Positions 7,801 through 14,675 of a stretch of 19,007 nucleotides of DNA are shown here, one piece after another. Numbering within the stretch: position 1 is the first letter of the stretch; every line of letters begins with the position of its first letter. The stretch lies in the NCBI GenBank assembly GCA_944363745.1, contig CALVVD010000008.1, positions 1 to 19,007 of the forward strand. The letters run 5' to 3'. This stretch comes from an uncultured Bacilli bacterium. GTDB taxonomy: Bacteria > Bacillota_I > Bacilli_A > RF39 > UBA660. The notes below the pieces were generated by a model. The model saw only the letters and a program-made list of their open reading frames with translations. It was not told the DNA's origin and did no database searches. The position numbers and the translations under genes were made by a program.

Positions 7801-8982
7801 CTACTTCTTTATTTCATCTTTTTTTATATTTTCTCTTTCTTTAGCATTATTTATAAGATTAAGATAAAGTTCTTCTAACCCCTCTTCAGAACAATAAAAC
7901 CCATCTATGAGTTCATTTTTACTCTTATAAACAATTCTACCATCTTCTTCTTTAAATTCATAGTGTAATTGAGGAAACCTATTAAATAAAGCAGGGTTAT
8001 CTTTAATATAGTCAGCAAATAAATCATTAAAATTAACAAGTTCCCCATCTACTTCTCTATAACAATCTTCACTTCTTTTCATTTCTCTATCTATCATAGT
8101 ATCAACATCTAAAGAAACATTAAAACCAAGACTCTCTAAATAATTAGAAGCAGCATTATAAGAATAAATATTTGCATCAATCTCATAAAGATTCTTAACA
8201 TAATTTTTTGCATTACTATATATATCATTATTATAGGCTCTAAGTAAACCTTCTTTTAAAGCCAATAATTCAATATAAGAATTAATAATATTTCTTTCTC
8301 TACAATATTTTTGATATGTATGTCTAATCTCATGTGCTAATGTAAAAAATATATTAACATTTCCTTCATTATAAAATTCATTAAATTTCTCCTCGCTTAA
8401 AAAAACATAATATCTAATAGTTTCACCACTAACACCATTTCCAAGCTTTTTTAAATAAAACTCTGAACCTTCATTATATTTTCTTGTACTAGAAATAACT
8501 AAATGTCTAAGTACTTTTTCTATTAAATGTTCATTAAGAGTATTATGTTTTAAAATAACATTTCTAATTATTAAATCTCTAAGTACCATATTTATATCTA
8601 AAAAACTATCATATGTAAATATATATTCTAAAAGTTTCTCATCTTCATTACTATAATTAGTAGCATATTCCAAGTCTTTTATAATTTCTTTTGTTTTTTC
8701 TAAAATATTAAACTTCTCTAAAAAGTCATAACTTATATCACTATTCTTAATAAAATCATAAATCTGCAAAATTAAAGATTTACTTATATTATCTTTATCA
8801 AGTAAAGATATAATAGATATTACCTCATCATAAGCAGTCTTTAAATTCTGATTAAAAGAACCACAATATTCACAAGTACCTGTATGATAATCACAACTAC
8901 CTCCACACTTTGGACACCTTGAATATATTATTAAATCATTCAAAGTATCCATTAAATCATCATCATAATTCTTCTTTAACAT
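7801..8982 (-). CDS. Zinc-ribbon protein with HEIRH metallopeptidase motif
   Basis: 393-residue protein of a family I cannot name. An N-terminal zinc ribbon is formed by Cys23-x2-Cys26 and Cys37-x2-Cys40. A putative gluzincin-like catalytic site follows: HEIRH at 217-221 (ligands His217 and His221, catalytic Glu218) and a possible third ligand, Glu267, in EIDANIYS. Residues ~60-200 are helical, and there is no signal peptide or membrane segment, so it is probably cytoplasmic. The layout recalls M48/M78-like peptidases fused to a ribbon. GAGGAG lies at the right distance before the ATG, inside the 46-residue gene upstream, which overlaps by 20 bases. corA starts 13 bases after the stop. The substrate is unknown. 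Confidence 0.75.
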   Translation of the reverse strand: MLKKNYDDDLMDTLNDLIIYSRCPKCGGSCDYHTGTCEYCGSFNQNLKTAYDEVISIISLLDKDNISKSLILQIYDFIKNSDISYDFLEKFNILEKTKEIIKDLEYATNYSNEDEKLLEYIFTYDSFLDINMVLRDLIIRNVILKHNTLNEHLIEKVLRHLVISSTRKYNEGSEFYLKKLGNGVSGETIRYYVFLSEEKFNEFYNEGNVNIFFTLAHEIRHTYQKYCRERNIINSYIELLALKEGLLRAYNNDIYSNAKNYVKNLYEIDANIYSYNAASNYLESLGFNVSLDVDTMIDREMKRSEDCYREVDGELVNFNDLFADYIKDNPALFNRFPQLHYEFKEEDGRIVYKSKNELIDGFYCSEEGLEELYLNLINNAKERENIKKDEIKK

Positions 8983-9103
8983 TTAATAACTCCTCATACT
9001 TTTTAATTTGATATAGAATTAATATTTTTTTATCATCATCTTTTTCTAGAGCATATAATTTTTTTAATACAGCTATTTTTTCTTCAATACTTAATTTCTT
9101 CAT
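8963..9103 (-). CDS. 46-residue charged protein coupled to the folate ligase
   Basis: A short frame begins with an ATG whose A is the last base of the folate ligase stop (TAATG), with AAAGGG eight bases upstream. It encodes 46 residues, mostly Lys, Glu, Asp, Leu and Ile in a heptad-like pattern (MKKLSIEEKIAVLKKLYALE at the start), so an amphipathic helix or helical hairpin is likely. It stops at TGA, 20 bases inside the next gene, and carries that gene's Shine-Dalgarno. It could be a small protein in its own right or a leader peptide that couples translation. Composition and coupling argue for a real gene; function unknown. Confidence 0.6.
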   Translation of the reverse strand: MKKLSIEEKIAVLKKLYALEKDDDKKILILYQIKKYEELLNVKEEL

Positions 9104-10698
9104 TAAAATAACCCTTTAATCTTTCCCTCTACTAAATCTATTTTTTCATAATTAGGATGTTTAGGAAGTCCTGGCATAGTATAAATTTTACCAGAAAGTA
9201 CTGTAATAAACCCTGCCCCATTATTAATAATAAGATCTCTTACATGCAAAACATTATCTTTAGGATATCCTAACAACTTAGGATTATCACTTATTGAATA
9301 TTGTGTTTTTGCAACACAAATAGGAAGATGAGATAGGCCTAATTTATCTATAAGCTTTAATTTTTCTAAAGCTTTATCACTATATTCTATCTCTTTAGAA
9401 TTATAAACATCTCTATTAAGTTTTTTTATTTTATCTTCTATTTTATCACTTTTAAAGACAAGAGTTTTAAAGTCATTTTCCATATCACTTGACTTAATAA
9501 CTGCCTTAGCAAGATCAACTGCACCTTCTCCACCCTTATTATAAGCATCACTAACTTCAAGAGGACACCCCAAATTATTCACATATTTTTTTATATAATT
9601 AATATCTTCTAGACTATCATCACTAAATTTATTAAGACAAACAACTATAGGTACATTATAATTTTTTAAATGATTAAGATGAGCATCTATATTACATATA
9701 CCAGCTTCAAGTGTGTCATCGCCATTATATTTTAAAGCTCTAATAGTAACAACTAAAACAATAGTAGAAGGAGTAATATCAGCGGTAGGACAAACTATAT
9801 CAAGAAACTTTTCAGCCCCTAAATCACTACCAAAACCAGCTTCTGTAATGACGTAATCAGATAGACTCTTGGCAAGTTTTATAGAAGTAATACTACTACA
9901 ACCATGGGCTATATTAGCGAATGGTCCCCCATGAATAATAGCAGGTGTTCCTTCTAAAGTCTGTACTAAATTAGGTTTAAATGCATCTTTAAGTAAAACT
10001 GTTAATGCCCCTTCTAATTTCAAATCATGAACATATATAGGTTCATCTTTACTATTAAAACCAACTATTATCTTAGATAATCTATTTTTTAAATCATCTA
10101 TATCAGTAGCAAGACAAAATAAAGCCATAACTTCACTCGCTGCTGTTATATTAAAGTGATCTATATATTCATTACCACTACACTTTAATTTAATATCTCT
10201 TAAACTTCTATCGTTAACATCTAAACATCTATTAAAGGTAACTTCTTTTATATCTAAACTATTACCTTGTTCAATATGATTATAAATAGCAGCACTTATT
10301 AAATTATTAGCACTACTAATTGCATGAAAATCCCCTGTAAAATGCAAATTAATATCTTCCATCGGCACTACTTGACTATATCCTCCTCCCGTAGCACCTC
10401 CTTTAATGCCAAATACAGGTCCAAGTGATGGTTCCCTTAAAGCAAGACATATATTCTTATTAAGCCTATTAAAAGCATCAGCGAGACCAATACTAACAGT
10501 AGTCTTACCTTCTCCATAAGGAGTAGGATTAATTGCCGTCACCAAAATAACCTTACCACATTTTTCTCCCTTATCTTTAACTATCTTAGCTTTACTCTTA
10601 CCATACATTTCAATATCATCAATAGTTAGATTAAGTTTATTAGCAATCTCTTTAATATCACTTAACTCTACACTATTAGCAATCTCTATATCTGTCAT
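9103..10698 (-). CDS. fhs: Formate-tetrahydrofolate ligase
   Basis: Makes 10-formyl-tetrahydrofolate from formate, tetrahydrofolate and ATP, feeding one-carbon units into purine and fMet-tRNA synthesis. The family is unmistakable: the P-loop-like PTPYGEGKTT (58-67), EPSLGPVFG (89-97), the signature GIKGGATGGGY (97-107) and MEDINLHFTGDFHAI (113-127). At 531 residues it is slightly shorter than the usual ~555. A strong GGAGGTG site precedes the ATG. It heads a minus-strand operon with the 46-residue protein, the putative metallopeptidase and corA; no other folate gene is in the window. It probably serves biosynthesis here, as nothing nearby suggests acetogenesis. Confidence 0.96.
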   Translation of the reverse strand: MTDIEIANSVELSDIKEIANKLNLTIDDIEMYGKSKAKIVKDKGEKCGKVILVTAINPTPYGEGKTTVSIGLADAFNRLNKNICLALREPSLGPVFGIKGGATGGGYSQVVPMEDINLHFTGDFHAISSANNLISAAIYNHIEQGNSLDIKEVTFNRCLDVNDRSLRDIKLKCSGNEYIDHFNITAASEVMALFCLATDIDDLKNRLSKIIVGFNSKDEPIYVHDLKLEGALTVLLKDAFKPNLVQTLEGTPAIIHGGPFANIAHGCSSITSIKLAKSLSDYVITEAGFGSDLGAEKFLDIVCPTADITPSTIVLVVTIRALKYNGDDTLEAGICNIDAHLNHLKNYNVPIVVCLNKFSDDSLEDINYIKKYVNNLGCPLEVSDAYNKGGEGAVDLAKAVIKSSDMENDFKTLVFKSDKIEDKIKKLNRDVYNSKEIEYSDKALEKLKLIDKLGLSHLPICVAKTQYSISDNPKLLGYPKDNVLHVRDLIINNGAGFITVLSGKIYTMPGLPKHPNYEKIDLVEGKIKGLF

Positions 10699-10721
10699 TT
10701 AGACACCTCCAAACTATCTCT

Positions 10722-10727
10722 ATTATA
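10722..10727 (-). promoter_or_regulatory. Probable -10 box of the fhs operon
   Basis: A perfect TATAAT 23 bases before the ATG at 10698. A TTGACA lies directly against it with no spacer, so that cannot serve as the -35; the sequence at the proper distance is only a T run. The promoter call rests on the -10 and on the terminator just upstream. Confidence 0.4.
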
Positions 10728-10741
10728 TGTCAAAGCTAAAG

Positions 10742-10763
10742 AAAAAACTAGTCTAAACTAGTT
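10742..10763 (-). terminator. Terminator after the 322-residue gene
   Basis: On the minus strand AACTAGT (10763-10757), the 4-base loop TTAG and ACTAGTT (10752-10746) form a 7-bp stem running into six Ts (10747-10742). It contains the stop codon of the upstream gene and separates it from fhs. Confidence 0.75.
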
Positions 10764-11726
10764 CTTCTTAACATATTGTTTAACTTTACAGTTTTGTAAA
10801 TTATCATCATAATCAACAGCTATCTCTGATATTCTTTTACATGCTGCATCATATTCTGCTTTAAGATCTTTTAAGTCTTTTGCAACTTCCATATAAAACA
10901 AATCATATTTATCATCTATTTTTTCTTCAATCTTTTCTTTTACTTTAGATAATACAAAACTAACATATGCTCTAGCTACATCAAAACATTTATCTTTACT
11001 AAAAGTATCATCATCAAGAAGAAAATCTTCACCTATTTTACCAATATTACTATCATTATATCTAATAGGGCCATTAAATAACCAAAGAGAATCTTTAATA
11101 ACAGGGATATTTTTTATATAAAAGACTCCACTTTTACTTTCAAAACCAGATGACTCCAAAGAAAAGTTTTCACTTCTTGTATAAAAAGATTTAACTTTAC
11201 CATTAGAATCACTAATCTTTACCTTATCACCACATAATGACAAATTTTTAATATCGTTATTATTACATTTATATTCTATATTTTTACTTGTAATATATAC
11301 ATTATCAACAATAAAGGACTCTCCATATATAGAAGCACTTTCTGTCTCTACACATCTTAAATCTGAAATACGTTGACCATTAACTCTAAAAAAGACACTA
11401 TCTGCATTTATAAAATCAGCATATAACACCTCATTTCCATCTTCACCACTAAAAATAAGTTTCGTTTTCTTACTATTATCTACATAAAAGCAATCATTAG
11501 CAAAACTATTATTAATTATTATTTCAGCATCAGAATCTTTAGCATTAAGTGACAATTCATTAAATAATTCCCAATTTTTAAAACAAATTTTAGAAACATT
11601 TTCTTTTAATAACAAAACATTTTTTCTTTCAGTTTCTTTAAAAACTTTATGTTTAAAAAAAGAATAGGTAAATGGTGTAATATATCCGCTCCTACCATCT
11701 TCAAATTCATAATAAATGATTTTCAT
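10758..11726 (-). CDS. Unknown protein: beta-rich body, helical tail
   Basis: I do not recognise this 322-residue protein. The first ~240 residues look like many short beta strands with recurring Ile/Val/Phe-Asp/Asn/Ser patterns (IIINNSFANDCFYVD, VDNVYITSKNIEYKC), which would suit a beta-helix or layered beta fold. Residues ~245-312 are helical and charged (KVKEKIEEKIDDKYD, KDLKDLKAEYDAACKRI), a likely coiled coil. There is no signal peptide, membrane segment or catalytic motif, so it is probably cytoplasmic. AGGAGG lies seven bases before the ATG. It has its own consensus promoter inside the end of the thymidylate kinase gene and its own terminator, so it is a separate unit. Confidence 0.72.
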   Translation of the reverse strand: MKIIYYEFEDGRSGYITPFTYSFFKHKVFKETERKNVLLLKENVSKICFKNWELFNELSLNAKDSDAEIIINNSFANDCFYVDNSKKTKLIFSGEDGNEVLYADFINADSVFFRVNGQRISDLRCVETESASIYGESFIVDNVYITSKNIEYKCNNNDIKNLSLCGDKVKISDSNGKVKSFYTRSENFSLESSGFESKSGVFYIKNIPVIKDSLWLFNGPIRYNDSNIGKIGEDFLLDDDTFSKDKCFDVARAYVSFVLSKVKEKIEEKIDDKYDLFYMEVAKDLKDLKAEYDAACKRISEIAVDYDDNLQNCKVKQYVKKN

Positions 11727-11753
11727 AATTACTCCTCCTAAAATATGTCTATT

Positions 11754-11782
11754 ATTATATATAGAAGCAAAAATTTAGTCAA
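11754..11782 (-). promoter_or_regulatory. Promoter of the 322-residue gene
   Basis: TTGACT (11782-11777), a 17-base spacer and a perfect TATAAT (11759-11754) on the minus strand, about 28 bases before the ATG. The -35 lies in the final codons of the kinase gene. Confidence 0.75.
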
Positions 11783-12416
11783 TCACATTTCTTACTACAT
11801 CATAAATTTCTCTACTTATATCATCAATACTACGAATCTTTCCATCATGACTGCACTCTATTATTTTAAAATTATACTTATCCGCTACATATAAACTATT
11901 ATCATAGACCTTATCTAAAAAAACATTATCACTCTCATTAATATCTTTATTACCTCTATTATTTCTAAGAGTACTAGCAATAGATTTATCTAATTTCAAA
12001 AAGATAACTAAATCAGGTTTTCTAAGTCCAAGTCTATTATATTCATAATCACTAATATAGTCTAAGAAAGCATCTTTTTCTTCTTCAAATAATGCTCCTT
12101 GATAAATTAAATTAGAAGTAGTATATCTATCTAACAAAACTATTTTCCCATCTTCTAAAGCTTTCTTTAATTCATTATGATAAGTATAAAATCTATCCAT
12201 AGCATAAAAACTACTAACAGCATAAGGTCCAATATCTTCTCTTTTCCCTAAATTACCTTTTAAATACTCTTCTATTAAATAAGCACATGGCTTTCCATAA
12301 CTAGGAAAATGATGATAAATAACTTCTTTTCCATCACTAATTAATTTATTATAAAGTTCCTTTATTTGCGTAGTTTTACCTACACCATCACTAACACCTT
12401 CAATTACAATTAACAT
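11775..12416 (-). CDS. tmk: Thymidylate kinase family protein
   Basis: Predicted dTMP kinase, transferring phosphate from ATP to dTMP for dTTP supply. Numbered from the ATG at 12416: the P-loop GVSDGVGKT (7-15), MDRF (73-76), DRYTTSNLIYQGA (96-108) matching the DRY...S..YQG motif, and a lid with RNNRG (151-155). The P-loop is one residue longer than the bacterial GIDGSGKT form, and the sequence is divergent, so a related deoxynucleotide kinase cannot be excluded. An upstream GTG (12425) is in frame, but AGGTG spacing favours the ATG; length is then 213, normal for the family. It is divergent from the adhesin gene. Confidence 0.8.
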   Translation of the reverse strand: MLIVIEGVSDGVGKTTQIKELYNKLISDGKEVIYHHFPSYGKPCAYLIEEYLKGNLGKREDIGPYAVSSFYAMDRFYTYHNELKKALEDGKIVLLDRYTTSNLIYQGALFEEEKDAFLDYISDYEYNRLGLRKPDLVIFLKLDKSIASTLRNNRGNKDINESDNVFLDKVYDNSLYVADKYNFKIIECSHDGKIRSIDDISREIYDVVRNVID

Positions 12417-12437
12417 ATCTAACACCTACCTAAAAAT

Positions 12438-12446
12438 ATTATATCA
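12438..12446 (-). promoter_or_regulatory. Extended -10 promoter of tmk
   Basis: TGATATAAT on the minus strand, about 22 bases before the tmk ATG. No good -35 is seen; the palindrome at 12465-12481 lies at that distance and could be a binding site for a regulator. Confidence 0.55.
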
Positions 12447-12464
12447 AAAAAAATAAAAAAAGTA

Positions 12465-12564
12465 TGAATTTTTAAAATTCAAAGAAATTTAACCTTCAAA
12501 ATTAAAAATTGCTCTAGCGAAAATTAAAAATTGAAAAGAAAAATCCCTCCAATTTTAAAAATTG
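12465..12564. repeat. Cluster of AT-rich palindromes and a 14-bp direct repeat
   Basis: The tmk-adhesin spacer holds two perfect palindromes: TGAATTTTTAAAATTCA (12465-12481) and CAATTTTAAAAATTG (12550-12564). Between them AAAATTAAAAATTG occurs twice (12498-12511 and 12520-12533), repeating every 22 bases. All four share the AATTTT/AAAATT core. Two turns of spacing and matching arms suggest a multi-site operator for one or both divergent genes, but chance is possible in DNA this AT-rich. A strong ribosome site (AAGGAGG) for the adhesin follows. I see no convincing adhesin promoter; TTGCCA-N17-ACTAAT at 12562 is the best candidate. Confidence 0.45.
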
Positions 12565-12628
12565 CCAATTTGCATTATATTTTAACTAATGTTAGAGTAA
12601 GCCTCGTTAAGAAAAAAGGAGGAAAACT

Positions 12629-14131
12629 ATGAAAAAAATATTATTATTCTTAACATTAAGTTTTATTTATTTACTAGGTACTATTCCTGTAAATGCTTCT
12701 ACAGATAGTTTTTATGAAGCCGAGTATATTGATAATATTTATATGGTAAGGTTTGATAAAACAACTAATACTAAATATTATCAAAAAGCTAGAGTCTATA
12801 GAAGAGCAAGTGATGGTCGTCTTGCTTATTGTCTACAACCATTTGCAAAGTTTAATCCATCTAATAACACTTATGAAACTGTATCTGCACTACCAGATAT
12901 AAATAGTGAAACTCTAACTAGAATTAATGACTTGATAGGATTTGGATATGGATATGCAGGTCATAAAAATGATTTAAAATGGTATGCTATTACTCAACTA
13001 ATGATTTGGCAAACAGTTGAACCAAATAGTGAATTCTATTTTACTGATACTTTAAATGGTAATAAAATAGATATTTATAACTCAGAGATACAAACTATTA
13101 ACAATCTAATAAATAACAGTTATATAATGCCAAGTTTTAATAATAAAACTTATTATGGTATAAAAGGAAAACCATTAACTATAATAGATACAAACAATGT
13201 ATTTGGATTCTATTCTAAAGACACTATACCAGGATCTATTAAAAATGATAACACTTTAACTATAACAAAAGATGAACCAGGTTGTTATGAAGAAACATTT
13301 GAAAGAATGTATAATCCTGATGCTGATCCAATATTATTTTATTACAATCCAAATAGTCAACATTTAGCAACTGTAGGAAAAACAAATAATAGAGTAGCAA
13401 AAGTACGTTATTGTATTAATGAACTAAAATTAAAGATTAAAAAGATAGATAAAGATACCGGTACTAATATTAGTAGTGGAGAAGCTAAATTAGAAGATAG
13501 TGTATTTACTCTTTATAATGATAAGATGGAAAAGATTAAAGAACTTACTTTAGATGATAACTTAGAAATTAATTTATCTAGTTCAACTGATAATCTAGAT
13601 TATGGTACTTACTATTTAAAAGAAACAACAATAGGAGTTGGATATCTTCCTAATAATGAGACTTATAAAATAGAATTTACACCAAATAATACGAAAATAA
13701 ATCTTGTAATAGAAAATGAAGTATTAAAAAAAGAAGTGACTATAAAAAAATACTTTGGTGATGGTAAACTAATGGAAAGTGAATCTAATATAAGTTTTGA
13801 AATATATGATATTGATAATAAGTTAGTAAATACAATTACTACAGATCAAAACGGTACTGCTAAAATAACTTTACCTTATGGTCATTATAAAGTAGTACAA
13901 GTTAATACAACAGAAGGATATACAAAAATAGAACCTTTCGAAATATTTATAAATGATTTAGATAAAGAATATAGTTATACTGTTAATGATTATAAAGAAA
14001 AAAAAGAAGAAAAACCTAAAGAAACTATCTCTATAGAAGTACCTAATACTAGTACAGAAAAAGACAACTACCCTATTATAAGTATTACTTTATTACCTTT
14101 ATATTTCCTTGCTAAGAAAAAGTTTAATTAG
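12629..14131 (+). CDS. Cys-Gln thioester surface adhesin with SpaA-like repeats
   Basis: 500-residue wall-anchored adhesin. A signal peptide (1-~24, ending VNAS) leads to a thioester domain (~25-260). Cys68 in YCLQP and Gln123 in ITQLMIWQ are the expected Cys-Gln pair, which forms an internal thioester able to bond covalently to host amines. Two SpaA/Cna-B-like beta domains follow (~265-363 and ~368-455), the type often locked by Lys-Asn isopeptide bonds. The C-terminus is a sorting signal: VPNTS (471-475) in place of LPXTG, a hydrophobic stretch (481-494) and KKKFN. AAGGAGG precedes the ATG. The overlapping sortase gene is its probable partner. The domain order is that of a fibrous tip adhesin or pilin-like protein. 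Confidence 0.85.
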   Translation: MKKILLFLTLSFIYLLGTIPVNASTDSFYEAEYIDNIYMVRFDKTTNTKYYQKARVYRRASDGRLAYCLQPFAKFNPSNNTYETVSALPDINSETLTRINDLIGFGYGYAGHKNDLKWYAITQLMIWQTVEPNSEFYFTDTLNGNKIDIYNSEIQTINNLINNSYIMPSFNNKTYYGIKGKPLTIIDTNNVFGFYSKDTIPGSIKNDNTLTITKDEPGCYEETFERMYNPDADPILFYYNPNSQHLATVGKTNNRVAKVRYCINELKLKIKKIDKDTGTNISSGEAKLEDSVFTLYNDKMEKIKELTLDDNLEINLSSSTDNLDYGTYYLKETTIGVGYLPNNETYKIEFTPNNTKINLVIENEVLKKEVTIKKYFGDGKLMESESNISFEIYDIDNKLVNTITTDQNGTAKITLPYGHYKVVQVNTTEGYTKIEPFEIFINDLDKEYSYTVNDYKEKKEEKPKETISIEVPNTSTEKDNYPIISITLLPLYFLAKKKFN

Positions 14132-14663
14132 TTTACTAGTAATAGTAATATATATAGGTAGTTGCATTCTAATATATAATAGTGAAACAAGTAATAATGA
14201 TAATAAAAAAATAAGTATTACCAATATTTCTTCAAATACTAATACTAGTAATAAAGTTAATTATATTAATAATAATATAAAAGAAAAACCTATTGCAAAA
14301 CTACATATAGATAAAATAAATTTAACTAAAGATATCTATGATATTAACAGTTCTCATAACAATGTAGAAGAAAATGTTACTATTTTAAATGATGATAAAA
14401 ATCTAATTGTCTTAGCAGCCCATTCAGGGCCAGGTTCTATCGCTTACTTTAATAATTTAGATAAACTAGATTTAAATGATAAAATTAGTTTAATAAAAAA
14501 TAATAAAGAAAATAATTACAAAGTAATAAAGATAGAAGAACAAGTAAAAGATGGTACTATAGAAATAAATAAAACAAATAAAGAAAGATTAATACTAACT
14601 ACTTGTAGTAAAAAAGATAAAAATAAACAGTTAGTAATAATAACAGAAAAAATAGATGCTTAA
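14109..14663 (+). CDS. Small sortase, probable partner of the thioester adhesin
   Basis: 184-residue sortase-family transpeptidase, probably attaching the adjacent VPNTS protein to the wall. An N-terminal anchor helix (~5-23) and an Asn/Ser-rich linker precede the catalytic domain (~60-184). The active-site His105 is in LAAHSG and Cys166 in LTTCS, the class D-like pattern. The Arg expected shortly after Cys (usually R-hydrophobic-V) appears as Gln174 in NKQLVIIT, an unusual change. The start is a TTG at 14109, overlapping the adhesin by 23 bases with no clear Shine-Dalgarno. No ATG lies between it and the anchor helix. Translation may depend on ribosomes finishing the adhesin. Confidence 0.82.
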   Translation: MLRKSLISLLVIVIYIGSCILIYNSETSNNDNKKISITNISSNTNTSNKVNYINNNIKEKPIAKLHIDKINLTKDIYDINSSHNNVEENVTILNDDKNLIVLAAHSGPGSIAYFNNLDKLDLNDKISLIKNNKENNYKVIKIEEQVKDGTIEINKTNKERLILTTCSKKDKNKQLVIITEKIDA

Positions 14664-14675
14664 GCACCTATTTTT
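14648..14675. terminator. Bidirectional terminator between sortase and clpB
   Basis: AAAAATAGATGC (14648-14659) and GCACCTATTTTT (14664-14675) form a 12-bp stem with one A-C mismatch around a TTAA loop. The arms give a T run on either strand. Both convergent genes' stop codons lie inside it. Confidence 0.75.

Noticed and set aside
10727..10733. TTGACA next to TATAAT before fhs as a full promoter
   Set aside because: The two boxes touch with no spacer, so they cannot be -35 and -10 of the same promoter.
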